DNA of 64,000 nt from Topomyia yanbarensis (GCF_030247195.1 NC_080671.1:411318044-411382043); one strand, 5' to 3'. Counted from the first letter of the stretch, positions 38,880 to 50,221 are shown. Program-made: numbers and translations. The notes: generated by a model from the letters alone, not told the origin.

Positions 38880-40360
38880 GGGTTAAAACCAAGGTTAGAA
38901 ATAGCATTTTGGGAAACTATTAGGACAAATAGCAGAGAGCTGAAACAGAGGATACGATTAATAAAAGACAACCAAATGCTTTTCAATCGCTCTCTCGGTG
39001 AAAGTATTTTTCCCGCCAAGTGGAAGGAGGCTTTAATAACACTAATTCATAAAGCCGGTAACGTCCATGACGTCATAAATTACAGGGGAATTTCAATCCT
39101 GAGCTGCCTCCCAAAAGTTTTTGAAAGTATGCTGTTAGATATTCTTTACCCTACAGTAAAACACATCATCACTACAGATCAGCATGGGTTTGTTAGAAAG
39201 CGCTCAACAACGACGAACTTAATGAGCTATGTGTCAACGCTGAATGATAAATTAGAGAAACGACAACAAATTGATGCAGTGTATGTAGATTTCTCCAAAG
39301 CCTTCGATCGCCTTCCTCACCAGCTAGCTGTTGAAAAGTTGACGCGAATCGGATTTCCGGACTGGCTGACCAATTGGATCTTCTCGTACCTTACAAACCG
39401 CAGTGCATCTGTGCGACTTGGAACTGTACTTTCAGACCCATTCGACATCACATCGGGTGTACCTCAAGGGAGTCACCTTGGACCTCTTCTCTTCGTGCTC
39501 TTTGTGAATGACATTTGCAGCGAATTGACAACGTGTACGCAGATGATCTGAAAATTTATCGCATCATAACAACTCTGGTAGATTGTTGTGCACTTCAGAT
39601 GGACATAGATAGGATCAAGAGTTGGTGTGATAGAAACGGAATGACTATAAACATTCAGAAATGCAACATAATCACATTCACACGAATACTCTCGCCAATT
39701 AAGTTTGAGTATGCAGTGAGCGCTGCCCCAGTAAAACGAGTTTCATCAATCAAGGACCTTGGTGTTATACTTGACCGTAAGCTACGTTTCATCGAACACT
39801 TCAATGCAGTAACTGCTAAAGCCTATGCAGTACTAGGACTCATCAAACGAAACACCCAAGATTTCAACGACGTCTACTGCCTGAAGGCACTGTACATCAG
39901 TCTGGTACGCAGCATTCTAGAGTATGGAGTTATCGTTTGGGCCCCGTATCACACCGTACACATTAATCGCATAGAACGGGTGCAAAAGAGCTTCGTCCGG
40001 TATGCCCTTCGACGGCTTCCCTGGCGAAATCGATTGGAACTACCACCGTATAAGTATCGTTGTGCTCTTATCAACCTGCCTACGCTACGAAACAGGAGAG
40101 TTTTTCTGCAGCGACTTTTTGTGTTCGATCTTCTCGCTGACAACATTGACTGCCCTCTGCTTCTCGCTAAGCTGGACTTCAACGTTCCCGGTAGGTCTCT
40201 GCGGAGAATGGACTTCTTTCGGCGCTCTACTCATCGCACGCAGTACGACCAGAATAACCCGGTAGATGTTTGCTGTCAGCTCTTCAATAGCGTTTTTCAT
40301 CATTTTGACTTCAACTTAAGTAGAGAAATGTTCAAATTGAAAATAGGTTTAAGTTAGTAT
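38880..40360 (+). pseudogene. CR1/jockey-type LINE reverse transcriptase, 5'-truncated and frameshifted
   Basis: The first frame (38976-39551) carries RT fingers and palm: a YRGISIL motif, HGFVRKRST, the catalytic VDFSKAFDRLPH and SGVPQGSHLGPLLF. The second frame (39515-40357) begins with the catalytic VYADDLK (YADD at 39536-39547), then the thumb and the C-terminal region ending FDFNLSREMFKLKIG. The two overlap around 39515-39551, so one frameshift separates the two halves of the palm. The endonuclease and ORF1 are missing, consistent with 5' truncation during insertion. The sequence before 38976 already reads as RT N-terminus in another frame. The other ORFs at 39949-40303 are shadows. Confidence 0.85.
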
Positions 40361-41099
40361 AGTATTTCAGTCTGTACGAAAATTTATTAATTCGAAGACA
40401 ATAATTAATTAATAAATAATTAACAACCAAATCATGAATGCTAAACAATGGGTGCTTCCTATACCGTAAACCTGAGCTTTCAAAATATTGTAATATGTTG
40501 ATAATAATTCTTTATTTGCCATTCGAATAAAACGTATGCCAAACACTCCAAATATTCATTTTTTAAACCGTAGTCCGAAAATCACATGTTTTATGTGCAA
40601 TTTGTCTCCACGAAACAAGTTTAAAATGTCTGACAAGAATTCTCATCATTGTTACAAACAAAATGCGGAAACGATTTGCATAATCTTCGGTTTGAACGAG
40701 ACACATCTCCAATGAGTATTATCAAATTTTATTTGCATCGGACAGAGTTCCGGATATGTATGTATAAAAGAACGGCGACTATATTTTAATTTAGATGAAT
40801 ACCGCATTCATTCTCTATAACAGAGGTAGTTTACAAGCAACCATTTCACGTGAAGAGTCGCTAGGACAAACCATGTGCCCCTTATTTTGTAGAGTTTTTA
40901 AAATACTACCAGATGGTCATAACATTGATTGTCACTTTTTGCCACCTTCGGAGTTATTTACCTTAGAAAATGTCGACTTTCGAGCATAAAATCGTCAATA
41001 ACTCTGTTTCTGTAAAAGTTAATGATTTAGTACCTGAAGAAGAAATGTGCGCATTTGTAAAAGCTAACTGGTGTCCGAAGTCAACATTCACGAGAAATC
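40361..41099. other. AT-rich noncoding spacer
   Basis: Contains the probable LINE 3' tail (AATTAATTAATAAATAATTAA near 40403) and AT-rich sequence. The ORFs at 40795-40989 and 40970-41221 have no recognisable domain, and the second runs into repeat X. Confidence 0.5.
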
Positions 41100-41450
41100 A
41101 TCGTCAAAGATTTTATATTAAAAAAACTGATTTTTTAAGAGTCACCCTAAACGAAACAAGGGAAATAAAAATAAAAACCGTTGAAGATAGAATTTCGACA
41201 TTTTCAACAAAGTTACTCTGAATTTATTTCTCTATATTTCTATAGAAGGTTGTGTTCTCCTACCTTTTTCCATTCAGGATATTTTTTTATTTCAAAAATT
41301 GAGAGAGACACCCTAATTTTGTTTTCCCCTAAATGAAGGGCACTTCTTGTAGATAATTTGTTCCAAAGACACCGGAAGTCTCACACTAACGGTTTATAAG
41401 TTCTGGATTTTCGACCAAAAAAATCGATTTGTGGCCCATGGTGCCGTGTA
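41100..41450 (+). repeat. Dispersed repeat X, copy 2 (plus)
   Basis: It aligns with the reverse complement of 35490-35840 (see copy 1). The two copies are clearly diverged, so neither insertion is recent. Sequence on either side (about 40790-42300) may belong to a longer version of the same element, but the window offers no second copy to confirm it. Confidence 0.6.
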
Positions 41451-42349
41451 CTGGTATCTTTGAGAAGTTTAACCCAGACTTCATTGCAAATAACAACATG
41501 TGACACAAATTCAAGCCTTAAGTAATGTTAAAACCAAGCTTTCGTCGTAAATTGCCTCTCTTTAGGCGGATAGATGTGAATAAATTTATCAGTCAAAGGT
41601 CCTAATTGTTAGTTTGAAACTTAAGCTACATTTTGGTGCCATAAAAGTTGATTTGCACCACTCCATGGCAATGCTATACGATGATTTTCAAAACTCTACG
41701 TTTTCCATCCTTTTACAATCAAGCGGTAATTCTTATCTCCCTACGGGGCAATTCAGACGGTCATTTTTTTACAATGGAATTAGGAATTACCTCTGAAACA
41801 TTTATTGAAGAGACTCCTTAAGCCACAAGCAAGCCGTTGAATGGTGGTTGATGGAATAGGGGGTCCGAATAGTCCCGTACTCTCTTTTCGCACAAAAGTG
41901 ATGAGCGTCTTGAAAATATCTGTGTTTTCACCCAAACAAAAATCATCCATAGAATAGGAGACTCAAACTTTCTAAAATATATACCAGTTATTTTTGTCAC
42001 TTTTATTTGTTGCTTTAATCATGGTTTTACCATCATAGTTATTTTTGTTTTGAGGATGGCAAAAAAATGAAACACGTTGTATCTCCTCCTAAAGAATTAG
42101 ATTCTGCTGTCAAAATTAATGTTTTAGAATAGCGGTTCCACGAATATGTGCGACAGTCAGATAGTCTTACGATTGGGAAATCGAGGAATCCGAATTACCC
42201 CTTAATAGCCCCGGGTCCCCCTAGGTAAATGAGGCTGGGCACCTACTTCGATCATATTATTTTGGGCTAGTTTTGTAACCATACGGCCTTAAAATAGTTG
42301 TTTTCCTTGATTTACAACATGTAGTGGCAGCCAAATATTGATTTCACAC
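41451..42349. other. Noncoding stretch without identifiable feature
   Basis: The small ORFs at 41614-41796 and 41818-42000 are not supported by any domain or composition. The segment ends exactly at the target duplication of the long-inverted-repeat element. Confidence 0.5.
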
Positions 42350-43780
42350 TAGGGCATTGCAAAAAATTTTTTTTTTGGATTCTCAAAGGCCCCCCCTCTC
42401 ATATTGTGACAAATGTCAAAGTAAGCTCAGATGCCAAATTTCACATCATTTGGACAATTTTAGACCCCCGCCCACTTCGCTTGAATTTTTTTGAAATTGG
42501 TACTATGGGAAAATATGGAGGAAAAATACATTAAATGCTATAACTTTTGAAGTAGCAATCAGAAAATTGAAATTTATACCTCTTTTGGAAAGAAATAATC
42601 TAAGTATTTGAATGGAGAATGGGGTACTGGGCCATTTTGGCCCCAAAATCCCCTATTTTTAATGATTTTTCTGCTCCGTGATGCAAATCATACATATTTT
42701 GTAGTTTTTCTAATGTAAAAAAATCTCAGAAATCGAACGGAACCCTTTTGACCTTTGTCCGAATACAAGAAGTTGGGGTTTAATGGCCTTTTGACATTCA
42801 TATTAAACTTCATCATTTTCTCGTGAATATATCTCCATTATTCTTCACTCAATTTTCATAAACTATACCTTGTTGAACGTGGAAAATCCTTAGGATTATA
42901 ACAAAAATAGATTCGTTACCGGTAAAATTCAGGAACATTAAATTATCTGACATATAGTGTCGATTTCACATTTTTATCATAAAATCGCACATATTAACTC
43001 TATTTAACAACAAAATTCTTATTTAATTTACTACTTTTAGTGTAAAATATGCTTAGGGATCACATGAGAAAAGTTTCATTCCTGGAAAAATAGGGGAAGT
43101 TGAGGTATTAGGACAAATAATGAAAAAAATGAGATTTTTAGAGTAAATATCAAAAAGTTTGATGTTTCTGAATTTTACCTTTAACGTTTTTATTTTTGTT
43201 TTATTCCTCAGAATTTTACACGTTCAGTAAGTTACATTTTATGAAAATTGATTGAAGAATAATAGAGATATATGCATGAGAAAATGATAAAATTTAATAT
43301 GACTGACAAAAAGCCCTATAACCCCAATTTCTCGTATTCGAACTAAGGTCAAAAGGGTTCCGTTCGATTTCTGAGATTTTTTCACATTAGAAAAACTACA
43401 AAATATGTATGATTTGCCTCACGGAGCAGAAAAATCATTAAAAATAGGGGATTTTGGGTCCAAAATGACCCAGTGCCCCACTTTCCCGTATTTTTCAAGA
43501 AACAAGTATATCTCCATTCAAATACTTAGATTATTTCCTTTCAAAAGAGGTATAAATTGTAATTTTCTGATTGCTACTTCAAAAGTTAAAGCATTTAATG
43601 TATTTTTCCTCCACATTTTCCCATAGTACCAATTTCAAAAAATTTCAAGCGATGTGGGCGGGGGTCTAAAATTGTCCAAATGATGTGAAATTTGGCATCT
43701 GAGCTTACTTTGACATTTGTCACAATATGAGAGGGGGGGCCTTTGAGAATTCAAAAAAAAATTTTTTTTGCAATGCCCTA
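42350..43780. mobile_element. hAT-like non-autonomous element with ~600-bp inverted repeats
   Basis: The termini are TAGGGCATTGC and GCAATGCCCTA. The left arm (42350 to about 42960) is an imperfect reverse complement of the right arm (about 43160-43780), with a loop of about 200 bp. An 8-bp direct repeat TTTCACAC flanks the element (42342-42349 and 43781-43788). An 8-bp duplication with a TAGGG-type end fits the hAT superfamily. The ORF at 43405-43626 lies in the arm and is not a gene. Known function: none, but a transcript through both arms would fold into a long hairpin. It sits about 235 bp upstream of the predicted start site of receptor copy 2. Confidence 0.82.
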
Positions 43781-43788
43781 TTTCACAC

Positions 43789-44090
43789 AGATGCTAGAAA
43801 AATCACCTTGGAAGGATGTCATAGGAGAGGACATAATGACATGGCGATTTTAATTACCTCTGTAACGAAAGCAATTCTTCCGTTCACATCACGAACACGA
43901 CCATCCCAGTAAACTAGGTGTTGTCAGCATTCCATCGTTGAATTATTAATGCACTCAATTCTAATGATTGCCGGTGCTCGCATATTGTTGCTTTGTTCGG
44001 TGCAACTATCAGAAGTTAGTGAGATTCTCGAGCCCGCAGTAAAAGCACCGAATTCTTTTTGCCACAAAAGTCCTCATATTCGACAGTGAG
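43789..44090 (+). promoter_or_regulatory. Predicted promoter and 5' UTR of receptor exon 2
   Basis: The initiator-like TTAGT is at 44016-44020, 75 bp before the ATG. The block TTGTTCGGTGCAACTATCAG (about 43993-44012) and CTCGAGCCCGCAG (44027-44039) are nearly identical to the same positions before copy 3. Sequence further up (about 43840-43960) also matches 45065-45200, so the promoter was duplicated with the exon. Confidence 0.55.
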
Positions 44091-44707
44091 ATGCGTTGGT
44101 ACGAAATATCCAACATCTACGAGACGGTTCAACCTTTCACGCATCTGTTGAAACTTTTCGGTTTCGACTATGGCAATTCTTGGTCGCAGACACCAGCCAG
44201 CTGCCGGGTATCGGTCGCGCTACTCCATATCGTGCTATTCGTTGTGTTTTACTCGTACATTACCTTTATGACAGTCGTCGCTCTGAGGCTGGACACATAC
44301 CACGAGTCACTTATAATTGGTCAAACCGAGAATTTGAACGCCGTGTATCTGTTCCTGATCATCGTTTACTCTGTAGTGTTTGGAGTTGTGTCTAGAAACG
44401 AAGTGTCCATCGTTCTGAGAAAGTTACACGAAGTAGATCGTGATTTGCGTAGAGTCCGCGTTCAAATCGATCACCAAAGGCAGCACTTTCAGTTGACGGC
44501 GGTTATGTTTAGTGTTGTTTCAGTGACTGTAGGGCTACCAGTAGTGACTTTGGTTTGTTACATGATAGTAGAAGGTTTTGAGGAAACATTTTATAAGTTT
44601 TTAACTTTCGTTGTACTGGTTACTTGTTATTTTGTGATACTGAGCCAAGCATCGGTAATGGCGCAATTGTTGAAGGTGCGATTCGAAGCAATTAACAAAA
44701 CGTTCAG
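44091..44707 (+). CDS. Gustatory receptor N-terminal exon, copy 2
   Basis: This exon has 205 codons plus two bases. It is collinear with copy 1 (MRWYEISNIYETVQPFTHLLK..., four hydrophobic segments at about residues 44-66, 82-100, 133-154 and 166-190, ending RFEAINKTFR). The donor AG|GTAACT at 44707/44708 is in phase 2, identical in position and phase to the other copies. It is intact. It is closest to copy 3, both in protein and in the preceding few hundred bases, so the two derive from a local tandem duplication. It encodes the N-terminal half of an insect gustatory receptor. The C-terminal half is not adjacent: no acceptor with a TM5-7 sequence is seen before copy 3. Confidence 0.85.
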
Positions 44708-45640
44708 GTAACTGAAACTGTTGGTGATTGCGATGCTGAAACATAAAAAGTCAGTTATTCAGTTTAGCAAATTGTATGTTTCCAAATAAAATAAGGACAT
44801 TGAACTCATAAGCAGTGATTTCTTGGTTGATTACGAGTATGTATAGGACACATGCACTACGAACTAGTTCTCAAACACTTGGAATTATACGCATATATTG
44901 CGTGGCAAAGAAAGATAATGACACGATGGATAGTAGACTAATCACGGTGTATTTTCATAATACAAATATACTTCGATAATCATGAACCAATTTTCTCATT
45001 TGGAAGAGACGATCATTATTCCCCTATCCCTATTTACCAAAATCTTATCTTGTCAAACCAAATTAACATTTGAAATGTCGATTCCAATCACATCTATAAC
45101 TGAAGTAATTTTACGCTCATATAACAAGCATGACCATTCCAATAAATTGTGTGTTGTCACCATGTTTCAGCTGTGCATTATTAATGCGCTCGTTATTGTT
45201 AAGGTGTCGTATACCTTCAACCTTGCCAATATAAATTTTGCGATCTTTAATTTTTTTTACCGATCACACAAACCAGCTAAGGCGTATCGACTAGTGTATG
45301 TTTTCATCAGTTTGTAAAGAAACTATCAAAAATAGTGAATTATACAAAGCTAACGTAGTTTTTAAATGTTTGCTGTTAGCACGATATTTCCACATCCAAT
45401 AGGCCGATTTTTTCAGCAGTTCTTTCACTTCTTCTTATGTGTTATGTTCAACGAACGGTGTTCCAAACAAAGATAAGTTACTGAATTATTGATAATTTTT
45501 ACAGAAAACTAAATCTCCGTAAATTTTTACGTTTTTTATGATCACATAAAATGTATATTCTGTTCAAAATATTACGATAAAACGCTGAATTTCACCGAGT
45601 TCAAAGGTACATAACCCCTTAATAGCTGCTGCTCCAACAT
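44708..45640. other. Intron or spacer between receptor copies 2 and 3
   Basis: Noncoding. The part at about 45065-45200 is a duplicate of the sequence preceding copy 2, followed by about 430 bp with no counterpart there, which looks like later inserted or diverged sequence. The ORF at 44982-45317 runs across this duplicate and is not a gene. Confidence 0.6.
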
Positions 45641-45745
45641 TGTTTCTTTGTTCCGTGCAACTATCAGCAATCAGTGACATACTCGAGCTCGCAGAAAAAA
45701 CATCGAATTCCGCGTGTAACAAACGGCAGCTAGTTTGACAGTAAT
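45641..45745 (+). promoter_or_regulatory. Predicted promoter and 5' UTR of receptor exon 3
   Basis: The initiator-like TCAGT is at 45671-45675, 75 bp before the ATG, within TTGTTCCGTGCAACTATCAG followed by CAATCAGTGACATACTCGAG. AAACATCGAATTCCGCG in the leader matches AAACATCGATTTTCGC in copy 1. The conserved spacing over three copies is the main support. Confidence 0.55.
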
Positions 45746-46359
45746 ATGCGTTGGTTCGCGATAGCCAACGTCTACGAAACGGTTAAACCTTTCGGGAATC
45801 TGTTGAAAGTTTGCGGTTTGAACTATGGCGACACTTGGTCTCAGTCTCCAGCCAGCTCCAGGATATTGAAATTGTTCATGTACATAGTGCTATTTGTTGT
45901 GATTTACTCGTACATCACCTTCGTAAATGTCGTTGTTCTGAGGTTGGACACTTTTCACGATTCGCTCATAATCGGCCACTCGGAGAATTTGTATGCTGTG
46001 ATTCTGTTCCTGATCATTGTTTACTCTATGGTGTTTGGAGCTGTGTCTCGGAATAAAGTGTCCTTTACGCTGAGAAAGCTGCACGAAATAGATAGTGATT
46101 TACTTGAACTCAACGTTAACATCGATCACCAAAAGCAGCACTTTCAATTGACAGTAGCTTTGATCAGTGGTCTTTCAGTGACTGTAGGCTTACCAGCGGT
46201 GACTTTGTTTTGTTACATGTTGGAAGGTTTCGAGATGACATTTTATAAGTTCTTAAGTTTTGTGGTATTAGTTGGCTGCTATTTTTTGCTAGTGAGTCAA
46301 GCAACTTTGGCTGCGCAGTTGCTGAAGGTGCGATTCGGGGCAATCAACAAAATATTCAG
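45746..46359 (+). CDS. Gustatory receptor N-terminal exon, copy 3
   Basis: This exon has 204 codons plus two bases. It starts MRWFAIANVYETVKPFGNLLK, has four hydrophobic segments in register with copies 1 and 2, and ends RFGAINKIFR before AG|GTAAAG at 46359/46360 (phase 2). It is intact and closest to copy 2. It is one residue shorter in the loop before TM4 (MLEGFE against MIVEGFE in copy 2). It encodes the N-terminal half of an insect gustatory receptor, and the rest must come from downstream exons. The next 9 kb contain only mobile DNA and no receptor-like exon. Confidence 0.85.
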
Positions 46360-46619
46360 GTAAAGTTAAGAAAATGTTTTCGTCGATTATAATTGCAAGG
46401 GAGGTACGTTAATATGTGGCAGTTAGCACTGTCACCCTTTGTATATTAGTTAATATGGGGCATTACAGGCAAAATAAAGATAATTATTTATTTCGGTTTG
46501 GCTGTCCAAATATTCTAGACGCATTTTTTATTTCAATATAGAGGAATTCCACGAGGATTCTTCCAAAAATCTTCAAAATCGTGACCGACCATCTTAGATT
46601 CCGATGGAACGTTACACGT

Positions 46620-47174
46620 TTCATAGTCATGGAAAACTAAACATTTTCCACAGTTAATAACATTATTTTAACTCAATTTAGAAGGGCATGGAAGTTTCTA
46701 CGTGCACTAATTTATTTTTTTCTTTGATTACTATATTTAATACAGCAAAACTATATGAGAACGAGTTACAGTGAATGAATACTTCTGTACGAAAAAAATT
46801 TACACTGAAAAAAAATATCAATTTTCATAAAAACCAAAATTTGTGTTGAAAATATAAAATGCAAAAAAACATTTTTTTAATTTTTTATATTTTTTCAGCA
46901 AAAATCTAAAGAGAAAAGAACCATTTTGAATGTAATTGTATTATGGAGAACTTATCGGCTGAAAAGTTTCTCTAGCAATATTTTATATTTGTTTTTAAAT
47001 TTCATACTAATTGACTTACAAAACTGTAATTTTATTGCAGAATATAATTCTAAGTATCATGTCAAATCAAAATGCATCTAACCAAAATCTTCCAAAATGC
47101 TAGTTTTAGAGATATGTGGAATTTTGCTCCAACAAAAACAATTAATTCGTGTAATTATACCCTTTAAAGAAGCT
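46620..47174 (-). repeat. Dispersed repeat Y, partial copy
   Basis: The sequence matches the reverse complement of about 53240-53590. Shared blocks in order include AACATTTTCCACA, GGAA(A/G)TTTCTACG, a GAACGAGTTACAG..GAATG block, TACACTGAAAAAAA, and finally CTCCAACAAAAACAATTAAT with TTCGTGTAATTAT. It is noncoding and ends just before the LINE fragment at about 47175. Confidence 0.6.
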
Positions 47175-48260
47175 TTGTATAGAAACGATCGCAGTTTTGT
47201 GAACAGCCGGAAATCACTGCAATTAATATTTTCGTCGATGCAACACCTGTTGACGTTTCGCTTGAACAGTTGTTCGATAAACTGAAGCTACCTGATCGTT
47301 TTGTCAGCGTCGATGTAATTTATGTAGTTTACTTTACCAGATCGTAAGAGTGATCTAGTCAGTGCAAACAATCATGTCCGATCGATTGATGCTGTTGTTT
47401 CTTGCCTTGGTAGTAATGATTGCGCATTATTGTTTGGAGACTACAATCAGTCTGGCCTCATTTGGGTGGGACACACATGACAATATCGCACCAGTAGTTA
47501 ATGTACTTCGCTCCTCCATTTCTACCGCTTGCGCTGCGCTGTTGGATGAATTCAGCTTCAACTGCCTCACACAAATTAATAGCATTAAAAATAGTTACGG
47601 TTGTATCCTGGACTTTATAACATTGCATGAGGCAGCACTAGCCGACTGTCAGATCCACGAACCTGCTGAATCTATTTCTGTGTTGGATGTAAATCATCCT
47701 CCCGTAGAAGTTATGAACTGTCTGTCGCCAAATATCATTTTGCGCTAGCGAGTAATAATTATCGATCCTATAACCTTTTTTTGTACAAACGCTACTCTAT
47801 TCGAAAACAAGCAAAGCTGCGCAATATTCCCCGGCAGTTTTGTAAATTCTTGAACTCCAAGCGGAAGCAGAACGGATTACCTACTGATATGTTTTTGAAG
47901 GAGTAGAGTGCTAGTGCGGAGAAGTGTGACCGCCACCCACTTTAAAAGTGCATTCAACGAAACTATTTCATCACATACATACATACACACATACACACAA
48001 ATTGCGCGCGCTTGTAGAGACACTCCATTGAATATTTATCCTTTGAGAAGCTTCACTGTTACAGATCGTCAGGTTATAGCAGCAATCAGCAAGCTCAACT
48101 ATTCAGTCACTCCTGGTCTTCACGGCATACCTTCATGTGTTCTCAAGAAATGCGCGGAGGCATTAATTTAGCCGTTCACAACTCTATTCAACAATTCTTT
48201 TAGGCAGTGTTGTTATCCAGCTGGAAAAGGTCAATTATGTTTCCTGTATACAAAAACCTA
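47175..48260 (+). pseudogene. CR1/jockey-type LINE fragment: endonuclease and start of reverse transcriptase
   Basis: In the frame through 47430-47465 the endonuclease motif GDYNQSGLIW is readable (catalytic Asp and Asn). The frame then shifts to ...FNCLTQINSIKNSYGCILDF...AALADC, the C-terminal part of the endonuclease domain. A further shift and degraded linker follow. At 48040-48170 the RT entry region is clear (AISKLNYSVTPGLHGIPSCV), then WKRSIMFPVYKN up to 48260. Several frameshifts and stops are present. The ORF beginning 47395 (MSDRLMLLFLALVVM) looks like a signal peptide but is only an off-frame reading of the endonuclease segment. Confidence 0.75.
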
Positions 48261-49490
48261 TTTTAATCCACCTAGCGGTGCAATTGTGCCTTTCTCAATC
48301 ATGAATCACGAGAATGTGTGCGTTGTTTTCATTCATTAAAAACTTTTAAATGCATATATTACATTTTATTATTATACATCACATGACAACTATACACAGG
48401 AAAATAAATCATTATTCGAATTCTAAAATTTTGAAAAAGAAAAAACAGCCACGGTAATATTGAACTGAAAAAAGGTGCGAAATCCCAAAAAGTCGATTTT
48501 CATAAAAAAAACAATTTTCGAGGTAACATAAAATCTCGACGTTTCATGCACTTTAAAGATGTTTGGCATCAAAAATACGAATTCGATTTCTGAAATTTCA
48601 TGAGGTCCCCCCTTTGAAAAAAAAAATTAGAGTTCCGGCTTATATGGGAATTTCATATGTGACCGGACGATTTAGTCTATACTTCCGGACCCATAGAAGC
48701 GATCCGTACGAAATTTTATAGACATCTGTGGGGATATTATAGCTATCATTTAGGACTAAGTTTGTGAAAATCGGCCCAACCATTTCCGGGAAACTGATGT
48801 GAGTTCGTAAATTTTGAAAGATGGCCGCTTTTCCCGGGCACTTCCGGAACCGTCTATGGTGGTCAATGTAGTCAACGAAAGTTTGGTTGGCCGTCGGTGA
48901 CCTTGCTTTCATCGGAGTATCGGTTTGAATCACAATTTGCTATGTGATCGCACGCCACAACCTGTAACTCCGGAACCGGAAGTCGGATCAGGATGAAATT
49001 AAATAGCCATTTACGGAGACGCAATACCTTTCATTTGAGATCAAGTTTAGTCGAATCGGTCTAGCCATCTCCGAGAAACCTGTTATTCTGAATTTAGATA
49101 CTTCCGCCGGGGCTTCCGGAACCGATGATGGTGACCAATGTGGCCAAATAGACTTTGAATGGATGTTAGTGACCTAATACTACAACTCGAAGCAGTTGTG
49201 GTCATATTTTGGAAAAATTTTCACCTTTATACATTCATTGCAGAATTTATTAAAATCGAAATTTTCTGCGTGTTCGTACTCATCACCCTGTAATTCCGGA
49301 ACCGGAAGTCGGATCCATTAGAAATTTAATAGCAGCCTATGGGAACGTCGCACCTTTCATTTGAGACTAAGTTTGTCAAAATCGGTTCAGCCATCTCTGA
49401 GAAAAATGAGTGACATTTTTGGTCACATACACACGCACATACACACACATACATACATACATACACACATTCATACACATACGCTCGTTA
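48261..49490 (-). repeat. GCCTTTCTCAT dispersed repeat, copy c, inside a LINE
   Basis: It starts on the + strand with TTTTAATCCACCTAGCGGTG and CAATTGTGCCTTTCTC, which is the reverse complement of the 3' tail of copy b. It runs through several modules (GGAACCGGAAGTCGGATC near 48975 and 49300; AAGTTT..CAAAATCGG..AGCCATCTC). It reaches the CA/CATA microsatellite at about 49420-49480 and stops, so the 5' end with the second GCCTTTCTCAT is missing. It interrupts the LINE whose two parts lie on either side. Confidence 0.7.
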
Positions 49491-49494
49491 TGCA

Positions 49495-49870
49495 CTAAGA
49501 TGGCCTCCGTGGTAGGACCTTATTAAGCTTCCGCCATACGAAGACCTCTGCAGATTATATGGTTTACAACGCTTGAAACGAGAACAAGAATTGCCCAAGC
49601 TGTTCCCGTCGCTAAGATTTTTCTTGGAAAGTTAGATACGCCGGAATTATTGGGTCAACTCCACATCTATGCACCGGAACGTGTGCTCCGTTCCGTGAAC
49701 GAAGCTTTTTGCTATTGGAACATAGGAACTCCTTGTATGGTGGTCATGATCCGATTCGCTTCATGTCTGCCACATTCAACGAAGTGTTTGCGGATTTCGA
49801 TTTCAACTATGGAGTTTCTGACTTGACTTCGATTTCAACTGCTATGGAGTTTCTAAATTGGCAGATATTT
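49495..49870 (+). pseudogene. LINE C-terminal fragment (same element as 47175-48260)
   Basis: Two frames carry the ORF2 tail: LPPYEDLCRLYGLQRLKRE, then a ...LDTPELLGQLHIYAPERVLR segment, then a shift to LYGGHDPIRFMSATFNEVF...FDFNY. The arrangement matches the tail of the LINE at 39950-40340 (LPPYKYRCALINLPTL...VDVCCQLFNSVFHHFDFN). The RT core expected between the two fragments (over 1 kb) is absent, so the region was both invaded by the repeat and partly deleted. Confidence 0.7.
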
Positions 49871-50221
49871 ACCGAAGACATTTTAATCTGTATTGTTATT
49901 TGCTGCTTTTTTATATCTTTTGCTTTTGTTTTTATTGTATTAGCCTGATTTGCCACATTTTTGACGTAGGATTACGTCTTTGTTTTCGATATGGGGGTGC
50001 ACTCTGCAAATTCTACAAAAATGGTATGAAACGAAAAGTGGTCCAATTTTAAACGCATATAATTCAGCCATCTCACGATAAATTTTCAAATTTTTTGCAC
50101 AAATCGCCCCGAAATACTTCTAAGAATAGATTCCAATAGATAAACCCAAAGATTTTTGATATCATAGCATTAAAAAATTAAATAATATACAACCTTGTCA
50201 AAATATCGCGCATTAACACAC
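49871..50221. other. AT-rich noncoding spacer
   Basis: Probably the LINE 3' UTR (to about 49960) followed by AT-rich sequence. The ORF at 49858-50052 is a hydrophobic, low-complexity reading and not supported as a gene. Confidence 0.5.

Noticed and set aside
47362..47748. Secreted protein with a signal peptide (MSDRLMLLFLALVV...)
   Set aside because: The same bases read in another frame give the LINE endonuclease motif GDYNQSGLIW, and the downstream part of this ORF is the endonuclease C-terminus. The hydrophobic start is an off-frame artefact.
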